Shown piece after piece: positions 32,869-42,916 of a DNA stretch of 64,000 nt (position 1 is the first letter of the stretch; each line of letters starts with the position of its first letter). Below the pieces are notes generated by a model, which did not search any database, was not told the origin of the DNA, and worked only from the letters and a program-made list of their open reading frames with translations. Origin of the DNA: Flavobacterium crocinum. Lineage in GTDB: Bacteria > Bacteroidota > Bacteroidia > Flavobacteriales > Flavobacteriaceae. Position numbers and translations under genes: made by a program. Location of the stretch: the NCBI RefSeq assembly GCF_003122385.1, contig NZ_CP029255.1, forward strand, positions 3,162,001-3,226,000, read 5' to 3'.

Positions 32869-33630
32869 TTAAGATGGATTATTGTCTTCATTAAAAAACT
32901 CAGTAATAGCAGTATTTTCAAATGAATGTATTTTCTTTTTTGTTGGAGTAGTGGAAGATGTTGTAGGTTCATCTTCTTTCATGGTATTGGTTTCGGTTTC
33001 GGTTATTTCTCCTTTTTCAAAATCATAGGTAAGTCCGGAGCGACCTCCGGCGCCGCTATAGTAAGCCTCCATATAACTCAAAACAAGATCTTTTCCAACA
33101 TATTTAAATGTAGTTAATAGAGTGCCACTTGGCCCCATTCCGTATAGATTTATAAGCAGTTTGCCTTTTTCAATACTTATGTCTTCTGTGTCATAGAGTT
33201 TAAAATCGTATTCATTGTATTCTGAAGGCATGACTACATCAGAAACTTTGTCTAAACGATAGGACTTGTCTGTATTTTGCAAAAGAATCAACATTGGTCT
33301 TTTGGCAGTTTTTACATCTTTATGTTTCAATACTATAGCAATGTCTTCTAATCCATCGTTGTTTAAATCTCCTTGAGCATCATACTCAATTTCATAAATA
33401 CCAAGTTTTGGAAGAAAATCTTCTGCTTTTTTTCCGGTTTCAGGATAGGTTATATCTGCTTCTTCGGGATCATTTTCTTCATATTCTTCGCCATTTTCTT
33501 CAAATTCTTTATTTGCCGGAAGACTGTCGATAACAACAACATTGTCTGATGTAGTTTTAGCATCTTTTTTACAAGATTGTATTGTAAAAACAAGGAAAAG
33601 AGATAGCGTATATAAGATTCTGTTTTTCAT
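32869..33630 (-). CDS. Lipoprotein with FG-GAP-like repeat segment
   Basis: 253 residues with lipobox IQSC (Cys20). The mature part starts with a low-complexity acidic stretch (EEYEENDPEEAD), then a folded domain from about residue 65 with QGDLNNDGLEDIAIVLK, an integrin/FG-GAP-type calcium-binding pattern, and ends in a serine/threonine-rich tail. No enzyme motif was found. It is the first gene of the antiporter unit. Function unknown. Confidence 0.7.
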   Translation of the reverse strand: MKNRILYTLSLFLVFTIQSCKKDAKTTSDNVVVIDSLPANKEFEENGEEYEENDPEEADITYPETGKKAEDFLPKLGIYEIEYDAQGDLNNDGLEDIAIVLKHKDVKTAKRPMLILLQNTDKSYRLDKVSDVVMPSEYNEYDFKLYDTEDISIEKGKLLINLYGMGPSGTLLTTFKYVGKDLVLSYMEAYYSGAGGRSGLTYDFEKGEITETETNTMKEDEPTTSSTTPTKKKIHSFENTAITEFFNEDNNPS

Positions 33631-33697
33631 TAATATGGGCTTTTAGTATTTTTCAAATATAAATTATTCCTGTAAGATTTATAAGAGTAAATGTCTA

Positions 33698-35182
33698 TTA
33701 GTTTTCAGTTAGCTGTTTTTCTAAATTTTGAATATCAGAACCACCGCTAAGTTTTTTATTTAAGACAGTTCCGTTTTCATCAACAAGAAAATGCCACGGA
33801 ATGGCAAGTGACTGACTGCCGAATATATTTCGTAAATCGTCGTCTAATTTTTTATTAGCTCTTACATGATATCCTTCTAAGTTGTAAAAATGTGCCATAT
33901 CACGCCATTGTTTATCCTTGCTTTCTTTGTCTATTGAAATGTAAACCATGGTAATGTTTTTGGATTTCAACAATTCATATAATTTCGGATTGTCTTTAAA
34001 TTCTTCTTTACAGGGACCACACCAGGTTGCCCAAACGTCAATATAAAATGGTTTTCCGTTTAGATTTTTTACCAAATCTTTTACGGAGTTTATTTCGGCA
34101 GTATTTTCTACAAATTTTACCTTCTCATTTAAAGGTTCTTCTTTTTTCTTGTGGAAAGAAATAATCGGAATAATTACGGGTTCAAGAAAATGAGTGTAAG
34201 AACTGGAAGGATATTCTTTTTTGAATTGTTCAAAAAGTTTTATTAGTTCCTGTTCGTAGTTATTATTGATTGCTTCGTAATAAATATAAGCTGCGAAATA
34301 ATATTCTAACTGCAAGCCGGATAAATGTTTTTTTGCATTATCAATATTATGTGTATGAATTTGTCCTTGTTTATGGAATTCTGAAAGGATTGCGGTATTT
34401 ATATTATCCAGAATTAATTCATTATATCGTAAATAATTTTCTGTATAAAAATAAAACCACGGAGATTTTAAAAGTTCAGGATTGATTACCGGATTAGATT
34501 TGAAAATTGCCGACCAGAGTTCTGTGTATTGCGTTTTATTTAAAGTATTCTTATTTTGAGATTCATTTAAATAATTAATAAAAGCCAGACTTCCCTGCGC
34601 TCCTTTATAGAAATAATTTCTGTCTGTTTCAACGAGACGATAGAAATCTTTGGAAATAATCTTCTCTTTCAAAAGATTTTTAAATCCTTGTAGTTCATTT
34701 ATTCTGCTTTCTTCCAGTTTTTGTTTGATTACAGTTGGAACACTGTCTTTGCTGTATTTTCTGGATTCGAGTTCAAAATGTCCTCCCACTATCATGCTTC
34801 TGTTTGGAATCTGATTGTATAATAGCTGCCCTTTTGCATTTTTAGATTCGACAGTAAATGGATTTTTAGCATCTTCAGTGTTAATATGAACTTTATAAGT
34901 CATGCCGGGCTCAATTATTAAAGTTCCGTATGATTTGTATTTATAAGATAAATCAATAAAACAGGTTTGATTCAGTTTGATATTGATTTGAAAATTGCCT
35001 GAAGAATCCGGCTGGACAGAATCTGTAAAACCGAAATAATCAATTCCGCCGATTGGCAAAGTATATTCTAATACTTCAGGAATTTTTCCGTTAATACTTC
35101 CTAAGATTTGAATACTGTTTTTTGTCTGGCACATAACCAATTTTGGAAACAGAAGAAATAAAACTAAAGGGAACCATTTCAT
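33698..35182 (-). CDS. TlpA-like thioredoxin domain protein, exported
   Basis: 494 residues with a signal segment (MKWFPLVLFLLFPKLVMC). About residues 25-115 look like a DUF4369-type beta domain, then a long helical region, and the C-terminal 110 residues form a TlpA/ResA-like thioredoxin domain with DVWATWCGPCKEEF (active-site CGPC). The layout is that of Bacteroidota periplasmic thiol-disulfide proteins that serve cytochrome maturation or oxidative protein folding. It is monocistronic: a 68-nt gap precedes the antiporter unit. Confidence 0.9.
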   Translation of the reverse strand: MKWFPLVLFLLFPKLVMCQTKNSIQILGSINGKIPEVLEYTLPIGGIDYFGFTDSVQPDSSGNFQINIKLNQTCFIDLSYKYKSYGTLIIEPGMTYKVHINTEDAKNPFTVESKNAKGQLLYNQIPNRSMIVGGHFELESRKYSKDSVPTVIKQKLEESRINELQGFKNLLKEKIISKDFYRLVETDRNYFYKGAQGSLAFINYLNESQNKNTLNKTQYTELWSAIFKSNPVINPELLKSPWFYFYTENYLRYNELILDNINTAILSEFHKQGQIHTHNIDNAKKHLSGLQLEYYFAAYIYYEAINNNYEQELIKLFEQFKKEYPSSSYTHFLEPVIIPIISFHKKKEEPLNEKVKFVENTAEINSVKDLVKNLNGKPFYIDVWATWCGPCKEEFKDNPKLYELLKSKNITMVYISIDKESKDKQWRDMAHFYNLEGYHVRANKKLDDDLRNIFGSQSLAIPWHFLVDENGTVLNKKLSGGSDIQNLEKQLTEN

Positions 35183-35272
35183 TTTTTTTCAATTTTAACG
35201 ATTTTTAAAGTATCTCAAATATATATTTTTTGTGAGAAATTAAGAAGTATAATTGGGTTAATAAGTAAATAA

Positions 35273-35330
35273 TGACATGTAAAACAGCTATATGCCAAGA
35301 ATGTCAGGTTCTAAAAATGTCATGTTGGCA
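35273..35330 (+). promoter_or_regulatory. Inverted-repeat cluster upstream of dnaK
   Basis: TGACAT (35273), then ATGTCA at 35301 and 35317, form inverted pairs. TGCCAA (35293) mirrors TTGGCA (35325). These lie about 55-110 nt upstream of the sigma-54-like promoter, the usual distance for enhancer-binding-protein sites. Confidence 0.4.
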
Positions 35331-35383
35331 GATGAATTTTAGGCCCAGACCGTAAAACTGACAAATTACTTTGGTTTTTTATA

Positions 35384-35400
35384 TTGGCACAAAGATTGAC
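35384..35400 (+). promoter_or_regulatory. Sigma-54-like promoter of dnaK
   Basis: TTGGCACAAAGATTGAC matches the sigma-54 consensus TGGCACG-N4-TTGC in spacing and in all but the last conserved base (TTGA for TTGC) and the G. It starts 66 nt before the dnaK ATG, leaving a leader of about 40 nt. Confidence 0.5.
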
Positions 35401-35449
35401 TTATGCCACCTGAGTTATAAAATTAAATCAAAAATTAAATATATAAAAA

Positions 35450-37333
35450 ATGGGTAAAATAATCGGAATTGACTTAGGTACGACGAACTCTTGTGTTTCT
35501 GTAATGGAAGGTAACGAAGCAGTTGTTATCCCTAACGCAGAAGGAAAAAGAACTACACCATCTATCATCGCTTTTGTTGAAGGTGGAGAAATTAAAGTAG
35601 GTGATCCTGCAAAAAGACAAGCAGTAACGAATCCTACAAAAACGATTGCTTCTATTAAACGTTTTATGGGACACACTTTTGCTGAAACTCAAGATGAGGC
35701 AAAAAGAGTTCCTTACAGTGTTGTAAAAGGTGACAACAATACGCCACGTGTGGATATTGACGGTCGTTTATACACTGCTCAAGAATTGTCTGCTATGACA
35801 CTTCAAAAAATGAAAAAAACTGCTGAAGACTATTTAGGTCAAACAGTAACTGAGGCAGTTATTACTGTTCCTGCATACTTTAACGATGCTCAGCGTCAAG
35901 CTACTAAAGAAGCTGGAGAAATCGCTGGTCTTAAAGTTATGCGTATCATCAACGAGCCAACTGCTGCTGCACTTGCTTACGGATTAGATAAAAAAGGAAC
36001 TGATCAAAAAATTGCTGTTTACGATTTAGGTGGAGGTACTTTTGATATCTCTGTTCTTGAATTAGGAGACGGTGTATTTGAAGTATTATCTACAAATGGT
36101 GATACTCACTTAGGTGGTGATGATTTTGACCAAGTTATTATTGACTGGTTAGCTGACGAATTCAAAACTGAAGAAGGTATTGATTTACGTTTAGATCCAA
36201 TGTCATTACAGCGTTTGAAAGAAGCTGCTGAAAAAGCTAAGATTGAATTATCATCTTCTGCTGAAACTGAAATCAACTTGCCTTACGTAACTGCTACTGC
36301 TTCTGGACCAAAACACTTAGTGAAAAAATTATCTAGAGCTAAATTTGAGCAATTATCTGTTTCTTTAGTAAAACGTTCTATGGAGCCAGTTGCTAAAGCA
36401 TTAAAAGATGCAGGTTTATCTACATCTGATATCGACGAAGTAATCCTTGTTGGAGGTTCTACTCGTATGCCAAGAATCGCTGACGAAGTTGAAAAATTCT
36501 TCGGTAAAAAAGCTTCTAAAGGTGTTAACCCTGATGAGGTTGTTGCTATTGGAGCTGCTATTCAAGGTGGAGTTTTATCTGGAGATGTAAAAGATGTATT
36601 GTTACTTGACGTAACTCCTCTTTCTTTAGGTATCGAAACTATGGGTGGTGTATTGACTAAATTAATCGAGTCTAACACAACTATCCCAACTAAAAAATCT
36701 CAAGTATTCTCTACTGCTGCTGATTCTCAACCATCTGTTGAAATCCACGTATTACAAGGAGAAAGAGCAATGGCTGCTGATAACAAAACTATCGGTCGTT
36801 TCCACTTAGATGGTATTCCACCAGCACCAAGAGGAGTTCCTCAAATCGAAGTAACTTTCGATATCGATGCTAATGGTATCATCAAAGTTTCTGCAACTGA
36901 TAAAGGAACTGGAAAATCTCACGATATCCGTATCGAAGCTTCTTCTGGATTAACAGCTGAAGAAATCGAAAAAATGAAAAAAGATGCTGAAGCTAACGCT
37001 GATGCTGACAGAATTGCAAAAGAAAGAGCTGAGAAATTGAACGAAGCTGACAGTACTATTTTCCAAACTGAATCTCAATTGAAAGAGTTAGGAGATAAAT
37101 TGACAGACGATCAAAAAACAGCTATCGAATACGCTTTAACTGAATTGAGAATGGCTCACCAATCTCAGGATCTTGACGCAATCCAAAAAGGATTAGACAA
37201 TGTTAATGCAGCTTGGAAAACAGCTACAGAAGCAATGTACGCTCAAGGTGGTGAAGGACAACAAGCTGCTCCACAACAAGAGCAGTCTTCTGGAGACAAT
37301 GTTGAAGACGTTGAATTCGAAGAGGTAAAATAA
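35450..37333 (+). CDS. dnaK: Chaperone protein DnaK (Hsp70)
   Basis: 627 residues, the main Hsp70. The ATPase domain begins [20 protein letters not shown] and contains the family segments [15 protein letters not shown] and [10 protein letters not shown]. The substrate-binding domain follows, and the C-terminal tail ends in a DnaK-type acidic motif ([11 protein letters not shown]). It works with DnaJ and GrpE, which are not adjacent here. Codon use is strongly biased towards preferred codons, as expected of a highly expressed gene. Transcription appears to start at the sigma-54-like site upstream; a terminator follows. Confidence 0.99.
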   Translation: MGKIIGIDLGTTNSCVSVMEGNEAVVIPNAEGKRTTPSIIAFVEGGEIKVGDPAKRQAVTNPTKTIASIKRFMGHTFAETQDEAKRVPYSVVKGDNNTPRVDIDGRLYTAQELSAMTLQKMKKTAEDYLGQTVTEAVITVPAYFNDAQRQATKEAGEIAGLKVMRIINEPTAAALAYGLDKKGTDQKIAVYDLGGGTFDISVLELGDGVFEVLSTNGDTHLGGDDFDQVIIDWLADEFKTEEGIDLRLDPMSLQRLKEAAEKAKIELSSSAETEINLPYVTATASGPKHLVKKLSRAKFEQLSVSLVKRSMEPVAKALKDAGLSTSDIDEVILVGGSTRMPRIADEVEKFFGKKASKGVNPDEVVAIGAAIQGGVLSGDVKDVLLLDVTPLSLGIETMGGVLTKLIESNTTIPTKKSQVFSTAADSQPSVEIHVLQGERAMAADNKTIGRFHLDGIPPAPRGVPQIEVTFDIDANGIIKVSATDKGTGKSHDIRIEASSGLTAEEIEKMKKDAEANADADRIAKERAEKLNEADSTIFQTESQLKELGDKLTDDQKTAIEYALTELRMAHQSQDLDAIQKGLDNVNAAWKTATEAMYAQGGEGQQAAPQQEQSSGDNVEDVEFEEVK

Positions 37334-37374
37334 TTCTTTAGTATTAAGTACTTAGTACAAAGTATTAAGATAGA

Positions 37375-37404
37375 AAACCGAGTCATTTCTGACTCGGTTT
37401 TTTT
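37375..37404 (+). terminator. Rho-independent terminator after dnaK
   Basis: Stem AACCGAGTCA with TGACTCGGTT and seven T, about 40 nt after the stop codon. Confidence 0.88.
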
Positions 37405-37426
37405 ATGGATATTATTTATATTATTA

Positions 37427-37459
37427 AACCCGACAGATTTTCAAAACCTGTCGGGTTTA
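37427..37459. repeat. CCCGACAG palindrome
   Basis: The arms AAACCCGACAG and CTGTCGGGTTT pair across a short loop. It is an intergenic hairpin repeat of the kind common in flavobacterial genomes. Confidence 0.6.
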
Positions 37460-37591
37460 ATTTAGTATAAATGCAGTAAAAGATTACTTTTTAATATCAG
37501 GACATTTTGTTAAATCTTTCTGAGCAAAATGATAAATGTCATTTCTTCTTCGAATTCTTTTTCGTAATATTACTATTGTAAAATTTCCAGA

Positions 37592-38665
37592 ATGAGAAAG
37601 ATCAAATACAAGAAAGGACGCAAGCTGCAACACATTACATTAGAGTATACAGGAACACACAAAGAGCACGAAACCGAAATGCAGCTTTTTGTATATGACG
37701 ATAATGATGTTGTTGAATATGACAAGTTTACGGTTTTAGCTTTAAATTCTTGTTTTGATTATACTAAAAACAATTGGTTAAATGTTCATGGCTTAAATGA
37801 TATTGGATTGCTTAAAACAATTGGAGCACATTTTAAGTTTGATGACTTTCTTTTAGCGGATATCTTAAATACGACTAAAAGAACCAAATTAGAAGAACAG
37901 CAAAACATTTTATTTTTCAATATAAAATCCCTTTTACCTTCTGAATATTCAGATAATATCAGCGTTGAGCAGATCAGTTTTATTCTGAAAGAAGGAATTC
38001 TGATTTCGTTTCAGGAAAAGCGAAGTGATTTCTTTACGCACATTCGCGAGCGCCTTCGTACACATGCCGGAATTGTGCGAACTAAAAAAGTAGATTACCT
38101 CTTGTATTTACTTTTAGATGCCGTTATGGAAAATTTCTATATCACATTGGAAGATGAAGAAGACAAGGTAGAAGAATTAATCAATCAGACCAAAAAAGAT
38201 GCTAAACCAATTATTTTAGAGAAAATTGAAAATCATCGCGATAATTTAAATTTCCTTAAACGTTCCATTGTTCCACTTAGAGATTCACTTTATTATTTGA
38301 AAACCAAGAAAGATGATGATGACGAAAATGGTTTAATTCAGAAAGAAACCTTCAATTTTTTTATAAGACTTCACCAAAAAAGTTTAGAGCTTTTAGAGCA
38401 GATAGAATCGGATATGAGTGCGTTGGAAAGTGCTTCTAATTTCTATTTTTCAGAACAAAGCCGAAAAATGAATGAAATTATGAAAACGCTGACCATAATT
38501 TCGGCCATCTTTATTCCGCTTACCTTTATTGTCGGAGTTTACGGAATGAACTTTGAATACATGCCGGAACTCAAAATGAGAAATGGCTATTTTGTGGTTA
38601 TGGGCATTATGTTTTTACTGGTCATAGCCTTGATTGTTTATTTCAAAAAAAGACGCTGGTTTTAA
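37592..38665 (+). CDS. corA: Magnesium/cobalt transporter CorA
   Basis: 357 residues. A long N-terminal cytoplasmic domain ends in the stalk helix. Two C-terminal membrane segments follow (about 301-320 and 332-350), with the selectivity loop YGMNFEYMP between them. The GMN motif is intact. CorA forms a pentameric Mg2+ channel in the inner membrane. Possible upstream coupling with dnaK is blocked by a terminator. The final KKRRWF tail is typical of the family. Confidence 0.95.
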   Translation: MRKIKYKKGRKLQHITLEYTGTHKEHETEMQLFVYDDNDVVEYDKFTVLALNSCFDYTKNNWLNVHGLNDIGLLKTIGAHFKFDDFLLADILNTTKRTKLEEQQNILFFNIKSLLPSEYSDNISVEQISFILKEGILISFQEKRSDFFTHIRERLRTHAGIVRTKKVDYLLYLLLDAVMENFYITLEDEEDKVEELINQTKKDAKPIILEKIENHRDNLNFLKRSIVPLRDSLYYLKTKKDDDDENGLIQKETFNFFIRLHQKSLELLEQIESDMSALESASNFYFSEQSRKMNEIMKTLTIISAIFIPLTFIVGVYGMNFEYMPELKMRNGYFVVMGIMFLLVIALIVYFKKRRWF

Positions 38666-38699
38666 CGTTTATTTCAGTGAAGGAAGCAATGATTTCTAT

Positions 38700-38707
38700 T
38701 AAATTTG
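38700..38707 (+). promoter_or_regulatory. Candidate -7 box of pta
   Basis: TAAATTTG fits TAnnTTTG and lies 25 nt before the pta ATG. No clear -33 TTG was found. Confidence 0.4.
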
Positions 38708-38732
38708 TTATTTAGAATAAATATAAATAATT

Positions 38733-40826
38733 ATGAGTAAAGCAATATATATAGCCACTAGTGATCACAATAGTGGTAAGTCAATTATTACACTCGGTTT
38801 AATGAGTATCTTAATTGGTAAAACAGCCAAAGTAGGATATTTTAGACCTATAATTGAAGATTTTGTTGATGGTGAAGTAGACAATCATATTGAGACTGTT
38901 TTGTCGTATTTTAATCTTGATATTCAATTTGAAGACGCTTATGCGATTACTAAAAGCCGATTAATCAAAAAAAAGAATAAAGGAAAAATAGGTGAGGTCC
39001 TGGATTTGATTATTGAAAAATATAAAAAGCTCGAAGAACGTTTTGATTTCGTTTTAGTTGAAGGAACGAGTTTCACGGGAGAAGGAACTTCCATTGAATT
39101 GGATCTGAATGTTTTAATTGCTAAAAATCTGGGAATTCCAACAATTATTATCGGTTCAGGAGTTGGAAAAACTTTAGAAGAATTGTTGGACAGCTTATAT
39201 TTGGTTTACGACTCATTTAAAGTAAAAGAGGTGGAGGTTTTATCGGTTTTTGCCAATAAGGTTCAACCGGAAAATATAGAACTGGTAACTAAAAGCCTGC
39301 AAAAAAGCCTTCCGCCAAATGTTTTAATTAATACCATTCCGCTCATATCAAGTTTGAATAATCCAACGATGCAGGAAATTGTAAACGAATTGGATGCAAA
39401 AGTTCTGTTTGGAGAAAATTATCTGAATAACGAAATCGGTCATTACAGTGTGGGAGCGATGCAGTTGCATAATTATTTGGTTCATCTGCATAATAATGCT
39501 TTAGTTATTACTCCTGGAGATCGCTCAGATATCATTTTGGGAGCTTTACAGGCTAATGAATCGGCTAATTATCCAACGATTTCAGGAATTATCCTAACCG
39601 GAAATATAGTTCCCGAAGAAAGTATTTTAAAGCTTATTGAAGGACTTTCTGCCATTGTGCCGATTATTGCTGTAGATGGTGGGACTTATCATATTACAAA
39701 CAAAATTGGATCTATTAAATCAGAGATTTATGCCAACAACACGCATAAGATTGAAACCTCAATAACTACTTTCGAGAAATATGTTAACAATGATGCCTTA
39801 TCGGAAAGATTAATCACTTTCCAGGCGGAAGGTATGACGCCGAAAATGTTTCAGTACAACATGGTTAAAAGAGCCAAACAGCACCGAAAACATATTGTAC
39901 TGCCGGAAGGAAATGACGATCGAATTATTACGGCCGCGTCAAGATTATTGGACATGGATGTAGTCGATATTTCGATTATTGGAGATAAAAAACAAATAGA
40001 AAATAAGGTTGTAGAACTTGGAATTACATTTGATTTTTCTAAAGTAAATATCATCAATCCGATAGAATCTGAATTTTATGAGGATTATGCGAATACGTAT
40101 TATGAGCTCAGAAAAGCCAAAAACGTTAGTATCACTATGGCAAGGGATTTAATGGAAGATGTATCGTATTTTGGAACGATGATGGTGTACAAAGGCCACG
40201 CAGACGGAATGGTTTCGGGAGCGGCTCATACGACACAGCATACAATTTTACCAGCGCTTCAATTCATTAAAACCAAACCAAACTCATCTGTAGTTTCTTC
40301 CGTTTTCTTTATGTGTTTAGAAGATCGTGTTTCTGTTTTTGGAGATTGCGCTATTAATCCAAACCCAACTGCAGAACAATTGGCAGAAATCGCCATTTCA
40401 TCAGCAGAATCAAGTGCTGCTTTTGGAATTGAACCAAAAATTGCTATGCTTTCTTACTCTTCAGGAGCTTCTGGAAAAGGAGATGAAGTAGATAAAGTGA
40501 GAACAGCAACAGCTATCGTAAAAGAAAAAAGACCTGATTTAAAGATTGAAGGCCCAATTCAATATGATGCAGCAGTAGATTTGAGTGTTGGAAAAAGCAA
40601 AATGCCGGATTCTGAAGTGGCAGGGCAGGCAAGTGTATTAATTTTCCCTGATTTAAATACCGGAAATAATACTTATAAAGCTGTTCAGAGAGAAACCGGA
40701 GCTTTGGCAATCGGCCCAATGCTTCAAGGTTTAAACAAACCTGTAAACGATTTAAGCCGTGGTTGTACTGTAGATGATATTATCAATACAGTAGTAATTA
40801 CAGCAATTCAGGCGCAAGGAATGTAA
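38733..40826 (+). CDS. pta: Phosphate acetyltransferase
   Basis: Converts acetyl-CoA and phosphate to acetyl phosphate. The 697-residue protein has three parts: an N-terminal dethiobiotin-synthetase-like P-loop domain (KAIYIATSDHNSGKSIITLG, about 1-200), a central DRTGG domain (about 215-330), and the C-terminal catalytic PTA domain (from about 370, AKQHRKHIVLPEGND to the end). This long form matches E. coli Pta. ackA follows at 236 nt, so the pair makes or uses acetate with ATP. Confidence 0.97.
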   Translation: MSKAIYIATSDHNSGKSIITLGLMSILIGKTAKVGYFRPIIEDFVDGEVDNHIETVLSYFNLDIQFEDAYAITKSRLIKKKNKGKIGEVLDLIIEKYKKLEERFDFVLVEGTSFTGEGTSIELDLNVLIAKNLGIPTIIIGSGVGKTLEELLDSLYLVYDSFKVKEVEVLSVFANKVQPENIELVTKSLQKSLPPNVLINTIPLISSLNNPTMQEIVNELDAKVLFGENYLNNEIGHYSVGAMQLHNYLVHLHNNALVITPGDRSDIILGALQANESANYPTISGIILTGNIVPEESILKLIEGLSAIVPIIAVDGGTYHITNKIGSIKSEIYANNTHKIETSITTFEKYVNNDALSERLITFQAEGMTPKMFQYNMVKRAKQHRKHIVLPEGNDDRIITAASRLLDMDVVDISIIGDKKQIENKVVELGITFDFSKVNIINPIESEFYEDYANTYYELRKAKNVSITMARDLMEDVSYFGTMMVYKGHADGMVSGAAHTTQHTILPALQFIKTKPNSSVVSSVFFMCLEDRVSVFGDCAINPNPTAEQLAEIAISSAESSAAFGIEPKIAMLSYSSGASGKGDEVDKVRTATAIVKEKRPDLKIEGPIQYDAAVDLSVGKSKMPDSEVAGQASVLIFPDLNTGNNTYKAVQRETGALAIGPMLQGLNKPVNDLSRGCTVDDIINTVVITAIQAQGM

Positions 40827-40851
40827 ATTCAATTAAAAATTAAAAAACAGA

Positions 40852-41048
40852 ACGCGGATGAGACAGATTTGCTATCACGAAAACGCAGATTTATACAGAT
40901 TTTATTTTGATGAAATGAAAAATCCTTTTTTAATCCGGGTTTTTATCAAGTAAATCCGGGTCATCAGCGTACTAATCTCAATAATAAAAAATTAAAGATT
41001 TCTGTTTTCAAGATTAAAACAAAACTTAGTGACTTAGCGCCTTTGTGG
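40852..41048. repeat. Degenerate repeats in the pta-ackA gap
   Basis: An ACGCGGATGA word (40852) is mirrored by TCATCAGCGT (about 40962), with ACGCAGATT and AATCCGGG words between. The last part (41025-41048) holds 8-nt units CTTAGTGA and CTTAGCGC, then CTTTGTGG, reading into ackA. No other feature was seen in the gap. Confidence 0.55.
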
Positions 41049-41062
41049 CAAAAACATAAAAA

Positions 41063-42247
41063 ATGAAAATACTTATAATAAACTCAGGAAGTTCCTCAAT
41101 TAAATATCAATTAATGGTTATGCCGACAAACGAAGTAATTTGCAGTGGTATGATTGACAGAATTGGTTTAGAAACTTCAAATATAACTTTTAAAACAGCT
41201 TCAAATTCATTTGAAGAAATATTGCCAATTCCAACGCATAAGGTAGGTTTGCAGAAAGTCTCGGATTTACTTTTAGATCCTGAAAAAGGAGTAATCAAAA
41301 CAACTTCAGAAATTGCTGCAGTTGGACACAGAGTAGTTCACGGAGGAAGTTATTTTTCTGATACAACAATTATTACCGAAGAAGTAAAAGACAAAATCAA
41401 AGAGCTTTCAGAATTAGCTCCTTTACATAATCCGGCACATTTGGTCGGAATAAATGTGGCTGAGGAAATCTTTTCAGATGCCAAGCAAGTCGCTGTTTTT
41501 GATACCGCTTTTCATCAGACCATTCCGGTTGAAGCACATAAATATGCGATCCCTAATTTTCTTTTAACAGAACATAAAGTCCGTGTTTATGGTTTTCATG
41601 GAACAAGTCATAAATACGTCTCAGAAAAAGCAATTAGCTATTTAGAAAAGAATTCAAAAATCATTACCATTCATTTAGGAAACGGATGTAGTATGAGCGC
41701 TGTAAAAGACGGAAAAAGTATTGATACCACAATGGGATTTTCGCCTTCAAACGGCTTAATTATGGGAACTCGCGCAGGAGATATTGATCAGTCGGTTATC
41801 TTTTATATGGTAAAAAGTTTAGGATATACGCCAGATGAGGTGAATTCAATTCTATTGAAACAAAGTGGTATGCTTGGTTTAACAGGTTACAGCGATTTAA
41901 GAGATATTGAATCGAAAGCGCAGGAAGGAAACAAAGATTGTGAGTTGGCCTTATTGATGAATGCTTACAGAATCAGAAAAACAATTGGTGCTTATGCAGC
42001 TGCTTTAAACGGATTGGATGCCATTATTTTTACTGCAGGAATTGGAGAGAATTCTTCTTTCATGCGTAATTTAATTTGTACCGATATGGATTATTTCGGA
42101 ATTCAAATTGACAAGGAAAAAAATCAAATTCGCTCTAAAGAATTGAGAGAAATCAATACAGAAAAATCTGTTGTAAAAGTTTTGGTTGTGCCAACAGATG
42201 AAGAGTATGAAATTGCAAATCAGGTTTTTCAATTGCTGGAGAATTAG
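41063..42247 (+). CDS. ackA: Acetate kinase
   Basis: Interconverts acetyl phosphate plus ADP and acetate plus ATP. The 394-residue protein has the ASKHA-type motifs: ILIINSGSSSIKYQL at the start, HRVVHGG, the FDTAFHQTIP signature, IHLGNGCSM and the FTAGIGENSS loop. Length is standard. Together with pta it forms the acetate switch. Its leader contains the octamer repeat at 41025-41048. Confidence 0.97.
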   Translation: MKILIINSGSSSIKYQLMVMPTNEVICSGMIDRIGLETSNITFKTASNSFEEILPIPTHKVGLQKVSDLLLDPEKGVIKTTSEIAAVGHRVVHGGSYFSDTTIITEEVKDKIKELSELAPLHNPAHLVGINVAEEIFSDAKQVAVFDTAFHQTIPVEAHKYAIPNFLLTEHKVRVYGFHGTSHKYVSEKAISYLEKNSKIITIHLGNGCSMSAVKDGKSIDTTMGFSPSNGLIMGTRAGDIDQSVIFYMVKSLGYTPDEVNSILLKQSGMLGLTGYSDLRDIESKAQEGNKDCELALLMNAYRIRKTIGAYAAALNGLDAIIFTAGIGENSSFMRNLICTDMDYFGIQIDKEKNQIRSKELREINTEKSVVKVLVVPTDEEYEIANQVFQLLEN

Positions 42248-42300
42248 TAAAACTTTGACCAAATCATAATTTAAATATTTTAAAAAAAGCTTTCCATTAG

Positions 42301-42798
42301 ATGGCAATAACAAAAATTGCGCTTACAAAAGAAGATATTCAATTAGTAAAAAATAAAATAAAAGCTAATTCTGCCATTAGAATTTCAATTTCAGGCTTTT
42401 CGCTTTTGGTTCTTCTAATTATTTATTTAGCTGTTGATTGTGATACGTCAAATTCAACTTTTTATCATTTCCGGATTGCAATAATTGTAATAAACGCTTT
42501 TCTTCTTTTAGGTTCGCTTAGAGATGCTAATTTATACAACGATTTAAGAGAAAAACAGAAATATGCAGGAACTGTAAAAGTGAAGAAAAAAGTGTATTCC
42601 TATGATAGAGAAAACAATTATGAAAATTATCAGATTTATTTTGATGAATGGAAGATTGGAGATAAATCGTTTAAAAAAGAATTTTGGAACGATATAGAGG
42701 AAGGCGATGAATTTTATGTTGAACAAGCGGCAAACTCTGCCTTGGTTTTAAAACTTGATAAAGAGAATATAGATTTTAGAATAGGATTAGTCTTGTAA
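42301..42798 (+). CDS. Membrane protein of unknown function
   Basis: 165 residues with two membrane segments (about 24-42 and 56-73), a short outer loop, and a cytoplasmic part of about 90 residues rich in charged residues (KKEFWNDIEEGDEFYVEQAANSA). No family was recognised. It starts 54 nt after ackA and is followed by a terminator, so it may be cotranscribed with ackA. Function unknown. Confidence 0.7.
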   Translation: MAITKIALTKEDIQLVKNKIKANSAIRISISGFSLLVLLIIYLAVDCDTSNSTFYHFRIAIIVINAFLLLGSLRDANLYNDLREKQKYAGTVKVKKKVYSYDRENNYENYQIYFDEWKIGDKSFKKEFWNDIEEGDEFYVEQAANSALVLKLDKENIDFRIGLVL

Positions 42799-42835
42799 AT
42801 ATTACGTAACTATTTTATTTCTAGTTGATAGTAAG

Positions 42836-42863
42836 AAAAAGCTTCCCGCACGGAAGCTTTTTT
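42836..42863 (+). terminator. Rho-independent terminator
   Basis: Stem AAAAAGCTTCC with GGAAGCTTTTT and a short loop, 38 nt after the small membrane-protein gene. It isolates the PUL from pta-ackA. Confidence 0.85.
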
Positions 42864-42890
42864 AGTTTTCGGTAATTAAATTTTTGTGAG

Positions 42891-42898
42891 TATCTTTG
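42891..42898 (+). promoter_or_regulatory. -7 box of the PUL sensor gene
   Basis: TATCTTTG is a full match to TAnnTTTG. It overlaps the first possible TTG start (42896), which argues for the next TTG (42917) as the real start, with a leader of about 12 nt. Confidence 0.5.
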
Positions 42899-42916
42899 AA
42901 TATAAATCCGAACATC

